Shown here: in pieces, positions 36,246 through 46,905 of the stretch
Layout: each line of letters starts with the position of its first letter
Position numbering within the stretch: position 1 is the stretch's first letter
Origin: Nemania diffusa
Lineage: Eukaryota; Ascomycota; Sordariomycetes; Xylariales; Xylariaceae
Assembly: GCA_038501195.1 (NCBI GenBank)
Contig: JBBPUQ010000002.1
Coordinates: 3,410,001 to 3,474,000 of the forward strand
DNA length: 64,000 nucleotides
Direction of reading: 5' to 3'
Made by a program: the position numbers and the translations under genes
Notes under the pieces: model-generated
The model's database searches: none
What the model was told of the DNA's origin: nothing
What the model saw: the letters and a program-made list of their open reading frames with translations, nothing else

Positions 36246-39200
36246 GTATATTTATATTTGGTTTATTTTTTTATATAGTATAATAATAAACTATAAACTG
36301 CAGCTTTTCTTTTAATATAAAATAGCTATAGTAAATAAATTATAAGTTTAAATAGTTTTTTTATAATTTAAACTATTGCTTTAAAATATAAAAATGTATT
36401 AGCAATAAGTTAAAAAAGCTAAAAATAAAAAAGCTTTAAATAATATTTATATTATAAGTTTTAAATAAAAACTGCTATTAATTTAGTTGTTATTATTTTT
36501 TATATTATTTAAAACAGTTAATAAAATATATTTAGTTTATTGTTGTTTTTAAAATAACTAAGTAATATTAAATTAGCTTTATTATTAAAAGTTAAAAAAA
36601 TTACTTATATTATTTAATATATTTTATATTTTATTTTTAAAGTAAAAATATTTAATATTATAATTTAATAATAATAAATAAAAAAAAAATATAGCAAAAA
36701 AGTAACAAGTTTTAATAAAAAAAATTAGTTATTTTTTAATTAGTTTTTTTTTAATACTAGCTGTTTTTTATAATATAGTTTTTTTTTTAAAAATATTATT
36801 ACTTTTATTTATTTAGTTATATATTTTATTTTTTTTACTTTTGATTGTTAAAATAAATATATAAATTTAAAAATACTATAAGCTAAGTTATTAATATATA
36901 TATAGTATAATAGTTAAAAGTATTTTTTATAGTTTAAATTTTATAAAAGCAGCTAATTTGCTATAGTATATTTAAAAATAATATAAATAAAATAAATATA
37001 ACAAAATATTAATATTTATTATTTAAATATAATTATTAGTTTTAGTTTTTAAAAGCTGTATTAATAAAATTTAATTATTAAATATAATAATAGTTAATAT
37101 TAATATTAATATTAATATTTTTTTTAGTATATTTTTATTTTTATTAAGCTTTTAAGTGTTAAAAATATTTATAACTTATATAATAATATTGCTAGCGCTA
37201 TTAGCGCTTTTTTTAAATTTAGAGTAAATAATTTATGTAAAAAACCTGTATAATATAAATTATTTAAAAGTTAAAGAGTTTTTAAAGTATATTTGTTTTT
37301 GAAACATTATATTAATATATAAAGTAGTTGTTTTTAAAAAATATTTAAGCTAAATCAAAAGTATTTAATAGCTATTTTAAAGCAAAAAAAATTATTTAAA
37401 AAACTATATATTTTAACTAATAATATTATAAAAACTAAATATATTTTATTTAAATATATATATTATTTAATTTAAAAATTAATAAATATTTAAACTAAAA
37501 ACTTTTATTAATTTATTAAAGTTTAAAAATTATATTTTTGTTAGTTTTAGTTATATAGTAAATATTAAAATAATATATTATTTTTATTAAAGTTAATATT
37601 AATATAGTTTATAAATATATAAATATAACAACTATATAATTATTTTAATATATATAATTATATAATTTAAAAATTAGTTATAAATTAAAATTTAGTTTAA
37701 TGTTTTTTTTAAATTTAATTTATATTAGTAATAAAATAGCTTATATAAATATTATAACTTGTTTTATATAAACTTGTTTTATTTTATATATAAACTAACT
37801 TTATATAATATTTATTATTAAATATATTAAAAGTATATATTATTTTTATAAACTTATAGCAAAAACATTTTATTAAAATATTATTTTTATAATTTATTAT
37901 ATTTAATATAAATAAATTATTATACTTTTATATTTTATTGCTATTTTATTAATAGTAGCTATATAGTATATTTTATTTATTATATTTAAAGTATATATTA
38001 TTTAAGTATTTATTTTTAAATAAATATATAAGCTTTATTAAGTATTTTTTGTTTAGTTTTTGTAGTACTAATATTTAATATTTAAAAATTAGTTTTTTTT
38101 GTTGCTAAAAACTATTTAAGTAAAACTTTTTGACCTAGTTATATAAAAATAAAACAGTTTTTGTTACTTAGCTTTTGTTTATTAGCTATATAACTATATT
38201 AAAAGTTTTAACAGAATTATTAGTTTATAAAACTATATTTAAACAAAATATATTAATTGTAATAAAAAAAAAAAATAAAAAAAATATAACAAATTGCTAT
38301 GTTATAAAAATTGTATTTAAAAACAACTTATAGTAATAAATTTGATTTTATTATAATTAAGCTAGTAATTATTTTATAAAGTAGCTTTTTGTAAAAAATT
38401 GTTAAAATTTAATTTATATAACTATTATTTGTTAATTTAAAAAAAGTTAAATATATTATAATATATTTACTTATAATATTAAAATAAAACTTAAAATAAA
38501 ATAAATATATAAAAATTAACAAAAAACAAAAAAAAGTAAATAAAAATAAATAAAAACAAAAAATAATATTAGCTAGTTATTGTTATTAAGTTTTATTACT
38601 TAATATAAATAGCAATTTTTAAATATTAAAAAATTGTTAATAATATATATATTTAAAAGTAAATATATAAATAAAACTAATAGTATAAAGTTTGATTTAG
38701 TTTTTATTTAATAAATATTTTATTATTATAATATATAAACTGTTTTAATTTTTTTTATATTTTAGCTATAATAAATTATAAACATTGTTATTTTTTGTAA
38801 AATTAAATAATTATAAAAATTAAATATATTTTTTAACTTTTTTTTATTAAAAAATATACAATTATATTATTAAATTATTAATTTAATATATTTATATTTT
38901 AATTAATTAAATATATTAAAACAGTTTTAAAAATAGCTTTATTTTTTTTAAAAACTATTGTTTTTAATATTTTTATTACTATTATTTTTTAATACAATTT
39001 ATATATAAATAAAAATATTTTCAATAATAATTTTAACTTTTTAATATTATAAAAAATATATAAAATCTAATAGTAGCTAATTTTATTTTAAATTAAAAAT
39101 AGCTATATTAAAACTTAAAACTTAAAACTAAAAACTTATTAAAACTTATTAAAAAAAAAAATTAAATTAATTATATAAATAAATAAATAAAAACTTTATT

Positions 39201-41756
39201 AATTAATTTTTTTAACTATATTTTAATTAATTAAAAGCTTTATAAAAAATAATAACTTTTAAAATATTAAAAAATATAAATTTTTAAAAAAATAAAGTTG
39301 TAAATAAATAGTTAAAAATAATCTTTTTTTTTATTGCTATTAATTAATAAATATATTTTAATAATTAACTATTTAATATATAAAATAGTAATAAAAATTT
39401 AGTTTTAATTTATTTTTTTATTATTTTTAATAATATAATTAATTACTTTATTAAAACTTAATAACTGTTTTTTTTAATAATATAATTAATTATTTTATTT
39501 AATATAATTAAAAAATTTAGTTAAAATAATAATAAAAACTTAGTTTTATTTTAACTTTTTACTATTATTAATAATATAATTAGTTATTTTTTATTAAAAC
39601 TTAATAATTTTATAAACTTTATATATTTAGTATAATTAAAAAGCTTAGTTAAATTATTTATAAAATTATTTTTTAATTTAATATATTAAAAGTATATATA
39701 ACTTATTTTAATTTTTTAATTAATATAATAATATATTATATAAATTAATTTTTTTTATATTTTAGTTATAATAAGTTATAAATATTGTTATTAATAACTA
39801 TTATTAATTTTAAATATAATAATTTTAACAATTTTTTATATTTATATTTTTATTTTTTTTAAAAAATATATCTTTTTTTTTTTTAGATATATATTTGTAA
39901 TACTTTTTGTAATAGCTGTAATTTTTGTATTAATTTTACTTAATCAAACATTTGTTATATTTGTTTTAAATAATATAAATTAAATTTGTTTTTTTATAAT
40001 AAACTTAGTTTTGTTTTAACTAAGTATTTAATTAGCTAAATATTTAAATAAAATATATATATAGTTATAACTATTACTAATATTATTATTATTATTTGTT
40101 TTATTGTTATTTTTGTTATTTTTAATTTTGTTTTTATATTTAATATTGTTAACATTTTTATTTTTATTATTGCTTTTTTTTAAGTTGTTATTATTATTGC
40201 TATTATTTTAGCTTTAAAACAAATAAATAAATTTTAAAGTAAAAAATTGTTTTTATTTTATTAATAAAAGCTATAAAAAATATATATATTGTTTATTTTT
40301 AAATATTATTATATAAAATTTATAGCTGTTTTAATATATTTAAATATATTAAACTTTTTAATATATTTTAAAACTTTTTTTTTTTTGTTTATATTTTAAT
40401 ATTTAAAAATATTTATTAACTTTTTTTTAATTTATAAATAATAATTTAAATATTTATTAAATATAATAAATATTATAAAAATAATAAAATAAACTAGTTT
40501 ATAATAGTATAGTTTTAGTTAATTTTTATATTTTAATAAGTTTAAAGTTTTAAACAAAAAAATAATAATATAAAATAAAAAACTAAAAAATAATTTAAAA
40601 ATTTTTTATATAAACTTTATAATATATAAATATATATAATAAATAAAATATATATAGTTTTATATAAATAACAATTAAAAATATACAAATAATATTTATA
40701 TTTATAATATAAAATTTTTTTTATTTTTTATAAGTTAAAAAAGCTATAGTTATATTTAAGCTATATTTTTTATTATTTTAAGTTTTTATAATAATTAAAT
40801 AAAAAAAGCTATAAACTATTAAATAAACTTTTTTTTACTGTTTAAGTTGTTTTTGTTACAACTTTTTTATTTTAATTTATATTTTTATTTATATTTAATT
40901 AAACATTAATATATTTTTATAGCTAAAATAAAAAATATATAAAAGTTAATAAAAAGTAAAAAAAAGTAAAAAAAAGTAAAAAAAAGCAAATAAAAACAAA
41001 AAAAAACATTAACTAATTATTATATTAATATAATTTTTTTATTTAAAACTTTTTTTTTTTATTTTTAGTTTTGCTTTTTTATATTATAACATTATTTTTA
41101 TTTAAAGCTTTTTTTTTAACTTTGTTTTTTTATATTATAACATCATTTTTATTTTTAGCTATTATTGCTATATTAATACAATTTTACTAATACAATTTTT
41201 TTATTTAAAGCTTTTTTTTTTTATTTCTAGCTTTGTTTTTTTATTTTTTTTTATTTTAACTATTTATTTAATTACTATTATAATATATAAACTAAATTTG
41301 CTACTAAAAATAATTATAATATTAAAATATAAAATTTAAAAAATAAAAAGTATAATATTAACTATAGTAATTATAATAATTTAAAAACTTTAAATTTAAA
41401 CTTTAAAAATAAACTATTTAATATTATTAATAAAAAACTGCTTAATATTATTAATAAAAAACTAGCTAATTTAAATATAAAAAAGCTAATTTAAAAAAAA
41501 AATAACTAAATATAAAATAATTATAGTTATATATAAATAAAAAAAAAAAAACATAATTTAAATTTAATTTATATAACTTAAAAGTTTTATAAACTTTTAA
41601 AAGTTTGTTTATTTATAATAATTTAAAAAGAAATATTTTATAAATATTAAAATAACTTTAAAAAACTTAGCTTATTATTTTATGTTAAAAAAAAAATATA
41701 AAAGTAATATATTAAAAAGTTATTAAAATATTTATTAACTTTTTTTAATTATATTA

Positions 41757-41950
41757 AAAATTAAAATTAAATTAAATATTAAAACTAAGCTAAAAATTAA
41801 AATTAAAAATATTAAAACTAAATTAAAAACTAAAATTAAAAATATTAAAACTAAATTAAATATTAAAATTAAATTAAATATTAAAATTAAATTAAATATT
41901 AAAATTAAGTTAAATATTAAAATTAATTAATTAAATATTATAATTAAATA
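41757..41950. repeat. Short-period tandem repeat (about 17-18 bp)
   Basis: Repeated AAAATTAAATTAAATATT-like units, about ten in a row with small variations. Simple-sequence array inside the AT-rich island. Confidence 0.6.
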
Positions 41951-43489
41951 ATGCTTTAATTATAATTAAACTTTAGTTTTTTTAGTTTTTTTTTTAATAT
42001 AATATATAATTATATAAGTTTTATTTTTAATAACAATAGTTATATTATAATAAATTATATAAAAAATAACTTGTTTTTAAATTTTAATTATATAAACTTT
42101 ATAAAACAATATATAGTTTTAATTGTTTTTGTTTTATTAAAACAATAGTTATATATTTAATATAATTAATATAATTTTAAAACTAAAAAATTTAAATTAA
42201 AATAGCTTTTTTATATTTTAATAAACTATATAATAATTTATATTTTTTATAATATAAATATTTTAAACTATATAAATTAATTTAATAAGTTATAGCAAAT
42301 TATTAATAATAATAATATATAATTTTAAAAGCTTTTTAAAATGTTATAAATTAATATTTATTTAAACTTTGTTAAAAAATTATTATTATAATAAAAGCTA
42401 TAATTATTAAATTAATTTTAAAGTTAAATCTTTTAATTTTATAACTAATATTTTATATAAAAATATTGTTAATTTAATTATTGTTTATATAATAAATTAT
42501 ATAATATTTTGTTTTAAATTATTTAAAATTATAATATTAATTAAACTAAATTTAATATATATTTAACAATTTTATTAATTAATTATTATAAAAAAAAGGT
42601 TTTTTATTTATTTTATAAATAAAATGTTTTTTTTGTTTAATTAATATTTTAAAATTATAATATTATTTTTAATTAAACAAAAATATAAATTAAAATATTA
42701 AAAAAATACAATTAAGCTATAATAGTATTAAATATTAATAAAAAAAATTTAATATTTAAATAGTTTTTATATAAAATTATATATTAATTATATTTTAAGT
42801 TATAATAACTAAAAGTTAAAATTTTAAATTTAAATATAAACAAACTATATTTTAAAGTTAGTTTTAATTAAATATGTTTTTTTTTAGTTTTTTTTATAAA
42901 CTATTTAATAAAAATAACTATTAAAAATTATTTTTAATATAATATTATAATAAAAACAAAATATTAAAATATTATTAATAATTAAAATTTTAATTATATT
43001 TTTAGTTAAAATTTAAAATATTTAATTATAAAATTTATTATTATAATAATTAATTATAAATAAAACAAATATAATATTAATATTATATAAAATATAAATA
43101 TAACTATTTAATTAATTTTATAAAATAATATATTTATTACTTTTTATAATATAATAAATAGTAAAATTTAAAAAATTAAATTATAATTAAAAAAAATTAA
43201 ATATTTATTATAACAATTTATATATAATATTTTATTATTAATTAAACTATAAATTAATAATAAAATATATAACTTTTTATATTTAATTTGTTATATATTT
43301 TAATTATTAATAAATTTATATATATATTATATAATTAATTATTATTATTTAAATATAATATTTAATTATAAATTATATTTAAAAAAAAATTTTTTAAATA
43401 AAATCTATTACTTTTATAAAAATTATAAATATTTTAAAAATATTAAAATATATAATTATAATATAAAAAATTATTAAAATATATTTTTA

Positions 43490-44005
43490 TATTTTTATAA
43501 AAATTATAAAACTACTTTTATAAAAAAAAATAATTTTAAATAATATAAATAAATTATATATTTTAAAAAAAAATCGTTTTTTTATAATATATATAAAGCT
43601 GTTTTTATATAAAAAAGTAATTTTAAATAATATAAACAAACTATATATTTTAAAAAAAAACTGTTTTTTTATAATATATATAAAACTACTTTTATATAAA
43701 AAAATAATTTTAAACAATATAAATAAATTATATATTTTAAAAAAAAATTGTTTTTTTATAATATATATAAAGCTATTTTTATAAAAAAAAATAAACTTAA
43801 ATAATATAAATAAATTATATATTTTTAAAAAAAATTGTTTTTTTATAATATATATAAAATTATTTTTATATAAAAAAATAATTTTAAATAATATAAATAA
43901 ATTATATATTTTAAAAAAAAATTGTTTTTTTATAATATATATAAAACTATTTTTATAAAAAAAAGTAGTTTTAAATAATATAAATAAACTATATATTTAA
44001 AAAAA
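43490..44005. repeat. 87-bp tandem repeat, about six copies
   Basis: The block TTTTAAATAATATAAA recurs at about 43534, 43621, 43708, 43795, 43882 and 43969, each exactly 87 bp apart. Each unit also holds a TTTAAAAAAAAA run, GTTTTTTTATAATATATATAAA and a CTATTTTTATA block. Since 87 is 29 codons, a minus-strand frame stays open for 76 codons (43717-43487), but its composition gives no sign of a real protein. Copy differences are mostly C/T and A/G. Confidence 0.85.
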
Positions 44006-44420
44006 TAACTAATTAATTTAATTAAATAATATAAATTAAATATAAATATAAAACTAAAATTATATATAAAAAAGCTAAATTTAAATTTAAATTTAAAATT
44101 TTTAATTTATAAATAATTATTTTTAATATAATAAAAATTTAAAATTAACTTTATAAATTTAATATTTAGTTTTTTTTTTATTAATAAATTAATTTTATTT
44201 AATTTTAATAAATTATTATAAATTTATTATTTATATATTTTAATTAATAAAATTAAATAATAAATAAATAATAAAATTAAATAAATTAATTTATATTAAA
44301 ATTTAAAAGTTATTTTTATAATTATTTAAGTTTTTTTATATATAATATTTTAATAATATTAAATTTTTAATAAAAACTTTTTATATAATATATATTTTAT
44401 AATTTAATTGTTAAAAAAAC

Positions 44421-44685
44421 TGTTGGTCCAATAGTCGTACGTACTGCGTACGCAATATGTACAGCCTACAGTTGACAGTACTGTAGACGTACAGTCCAGT
44501 CAACTATACAGCACGTGACCTGCACGGACCTATATAACCTGTACTGTAGCCGAAACCCCCACAAACCTAGACTTACAGAATACAGTATTTTTGACCAGTT
44601 TCGACGATCCTGTGACCCCCTCCCCCCCGGCGTATAGTAGCTATGGCCCGTACGATGTACTCTTTGGTAGTACAGCCAATCGACA
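44421..44685. repeat. LTR, left copy
   Basis: 265 bp, TG...CA ends. Differs from the right copy at four sites, and at each the left copy has A and the right copy G. Contains a TATATAA box-like sequence near 44531 and is rich in GTAC palindromes. Confidence 0.93.
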
Positions 44686-45068
44686 CTGATCAGTAGTCCA
44701 CCGGCGACTACAGATTAGCAAGATTGAAGAGACGGAGACTGGCCGCTGTCAAGAACGGCCTCCGGCGCTATATCCTTGACCCTTTCGTACGATAGCGAGC
44801 GGGATGCACCTATCGTCGAGAGCTAAAGAAGCGTTGAATTGACGATTCGGACGAAGGACCTACTATTGCGGGAGCGCGTACCCTACGCAATAGCTGGCTA
44901 CCTTTCGTACGACTAGTCGACGAAACAGCGAGCCATTTCGCAACCCTCTGTACTTTCGACAACTTTACAGAGCAGAGTCGAAAGACTGTCGAATACCGAC
45001 AACCCCTTCGTACACCTACCCACGGCCCGTCCCACCCTTGGACCAACGTACGAAGAAGAAGTCAAGAC

Positions 45069-45165
45069 CTAGTATACACCACTCGGGATGAGGGCGATAT
45101 ACTAGTCGGCCGACATGTGTTGAGATTTTTATACTGAAGTTCAGGATGAGCGCAGTATACTGAAA
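45069..45165. other. Pair of related stem-loops inside the LTR element
   Basis: Stem 1: CTAGTATA (45069-45076) pairs with TATACTAG (45098-45105), 21-nt loop. Stem 2: TATACTG (45130-45136) pairs with CAGTATA (45153-45159), 16-nt loop. Both loops contain GGATGAG followed by G/C-G-C. The shared design suggests a transcript-level element such as a packaging or dimerisation signal, which is inference. Confidence 0.55.
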
Positions 45166-45299
45166 TCAACCTTTGTACGACCGAGAAAAACGCGACTTAG
45201 CCGACATATTACCTAGACCGACGTCGACACCCCTACCCCCCCCTCCCCCTCCCTCTCTTCCTTGGTCGACGAGCTACCACGTCGACTAATCACCTGACT

Positions 45300-45470
45300 A
45301 GGGTTGAGACCAGTTAATCAACCAGTCAATCGGCCAGTCAATCGGCTAGCCAGTCGACCAACCAGTCACCTGACTGGACCTAGGACCAGTCAATTGACCA
45401 GTCTAAGGACCAGTCACCTGACCAGGTCCACGACCAGCCAATCGACCAAGTCGAAGACCAGTCAAAAAGA
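45300..45470. repeat. ACCAGTCAAT/ACCAGTCACC decamer-type tandem repeat
   Basis: Many near-regular CCAGTCAATCG, CCAGTCACCTGA and similar units. The open frame across it lacks an ATG and is only a by-product of the repeat. Confidence 0.7.
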
Positions 45471-45960
45471 CCCCCTAAGACCCTCTCGGACCCCCTCGAC
45501 CCCCCTAGGACCCCTTTGACCTCCTAGGGCCTCGCAGGGCTTCGAAAAAGGACCCTTTGGGACCCCCCTTGACCCCTTGATTCTTCGACCCCTTTTGACC
45601 CCCCTTGGTCCTCGACACTCCTCGACCCCCCTCCCGACCCCCCTCGGTACAAAGCACCAAATATAGCTGTACGACCTGTATAGTTGACCGACAAGGTTAA
45701 AACTTTCCAGTAGGAGTAGGACTGTCCCTAGGACAGTCCGTACGACTACCTTTTTCCTACAGCGGTGCCAGAAAAAGCTATTCCGGCACTTCTGCGTAAA
45801 AAGGACCTTTCGGATAGGTATTTTACCTGTACGCTTTTACCCTCTCGACCACTCTCGACCCCCTAGGACCTCCCAGACCCCCTAGGGCCCTGTCGACGAC
45901 CCTTGACCCCTTTGGACCCCTGACCCTCTCGACCACCCTCGGTCACACCTGGTCCATTAT
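45460..45960. repeat. GACCCC-rich degenerate repeat tract
   Basis: Strongly strand-asymmetric low-complexity sequence built from GACCCCYT, GACCCCC and CCCTCGACC words, interrupted at about 45650-45840 by more complex sequence. No coding signal. Confidence 0.65.
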
Positions 45961-46057
45961 ACCCTATAAGTTCAAATACTCGTACAACAAGCAAATAAGT
46001 GTTGGTGGATAGTTGGTTGAATAAAGTACATGGATAGGACATATAAAAAGTTGCCAG

Positions 46058-46322
46058 TGTTGGTCCAATAGTCGTACGTACTGCGTACGCAGTATGTACA
46101 GCCTACAGTTGACAGTACTGTAGACGTACAGTCCAGTCAACTATACGGCACGTGACCTGCACGGACCTATATAACCTGTACTGTAGCCGAGACCCCCACA
46201 AACCTAGACTTACAGAATACAGTATTTTTGACCAGTTTCGACGATCCTGTGACCCCCTCCCCCCCGGCGTATAGTGGCTATGGCCCGTACGATGTACTCT
46301 TTGGTAGTACAGCCAATCGACA
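46058..46322. repeat. LTR, right copy
   Basis: 265 bp, same ends and length as the left copy, about 98.5% identical. Followed directly by AAAAC, the target duplication. Confidence 0.93.
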
Positions 46323-46807
46323 AAAACAATTTTTAAACAAAAATTTATTTATTTTAAAATAAAAAATATTAAAATTTATAATATATATTATTTAATAATA
46401 ATTAAATATTATAAATATAAATAAATTTATTTTTAAAATATTATAATATAGTTTTTAAATTTAAATAAACTAAAAAATATTTTTAATTAAATATTAAATT
46501 AATATTATTTATTAAATAAAAAATAAAACTAATAAAATATAATTATTATAAATATAAAACTAAAAAAATTTAGTTTAAATATAAAAAATTATTATTTAAA
46601 AAAATTTAAAAAAATTTTAAAAATATAAATATTATAAAACAATTATAAAACTAAATATTAATTAAATTAATAATAATATATATATTTAAAAATAGTTTTA
46701 TTTTAAAACTAGTTATATATATTTTATAAAATAAAAATAAAAGTTTAAATAATAAAAATATTAAAATATAACTAGCGTTAAAATTTTATAGCTAAATAAC
46801 GTTTTTA

Positions 46808-46905
46808 TATATAAAACAGACTTTTGTAGCAGATTCCCGTAACAGATTCCCGCAATATGTGTTCAGAGCTGAGATCTTGCCAAAAATAAAAAATCAAGCC
46901 TCCAG
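46808..46905 (-). repeat. Right inverted repeat at the island edge
   Basis: Its reverse complement begins CTGGAGGCTTGATTTT, as at 20022. The inner end carries a 13-bp tandem duplication (GGGAATCTGTTAC / GGGAATCTGCTAC) of which the left edge has only one copy, then AAAAGTCTGTTTT. Less decayed than the left copy. A minus-strand frame of 82 codons (46805-47053) runs through it. Confidence 0.8.

Larger units (their letters stand above)
44421..46322. mobile_element. Non-autonomous LTR retroelement (TRIM/LARD-like), complete
   Basis: Two 265-bp direct repeats, 44421-44685 and 46058-46322, both begin TGTTGGTCC and end CGACA, and differ at only four positions. The flanks carry a perfect 5-bp target duplication, AAAAC at 44416-44420 and 46323-46327, proof of a single insertion. 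The 1,372-bp internal part has no plausible gene: no frame longer than about 80 codons and no gag or pol motif. It consists of CGTACGA-type palindromes, two hairpins, an ACCAGTCAAT repeat and a GACCCC-rich tract. It must therefore be mobilised in trans. A tRNA primer-binding site and polypurine tract are not evident, so its strand is unassigned. Base composition is normal while both flanks are extremely AT-rich. Confidence 0.92.
20022..46905. other. AT-rich island bounded by inverted repeats, decayed by RIP-like mutation
   Basis: Composition changes sharply at about 20.10 kb and again at about 46.82 kb. In rows 20401-20820 only 13 of 420 bases are G or C; 11 of these are in ApG/CpT context and 2 in TpG/CpA. 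Long open frames are absent apart from a phase-kept tandem repeat. The pattern, loss of CpA/TpG with survival of CpT/ApG over repeated sequences including a dead LTR retrotransposon, fits saturated RIP (C to T, mainly at CpA). The island contains several repeat arrays and one fresh, GC-normal retroelement at 44421-46322. It may be one large terminal-inverted-repeat element with nested insertions, a nested transposon cluster, or part of a centromere. Confidence 0.85.

Noticed and set aside
43487..43717. 76-codon minus-strand frame in the AT-rich island
   Set aside because: It is the 87-bp tandem repeat read in a frame that happens to be kept; no composition or start context of a gene.
44810..45046. 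78-codon minus-strand frame in the young LTR element
   Set aside because: No retroelement or other motif; frame ends inside non-coding repeats. Not enough to call a gene.
45304..45519. 71-codon frame in the ACCAGTCAAT repeat
   Set aside because: Begins at TTG, is a by-product of the decamer repeat, and has no known motif.
20022..46905. Insertion of mitochondrial DNA or a linear plasmid
   Set aside because: High A+T and inverted ends fit in part, but there is no mitochondrial or plasmid gene, and the nuclear Ty3/gypsy relic and the RIP-like dinucleotide pattern explain it better.
20022..46905. Maverick/Polinton or Starship identity for the island
   Set aside because: No polymerase, integrase or tyrosine-recombinase captain could be read, and the edge sequence does not show the ends expected of Mavericks. 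Left open as a large inverted-repeat element.
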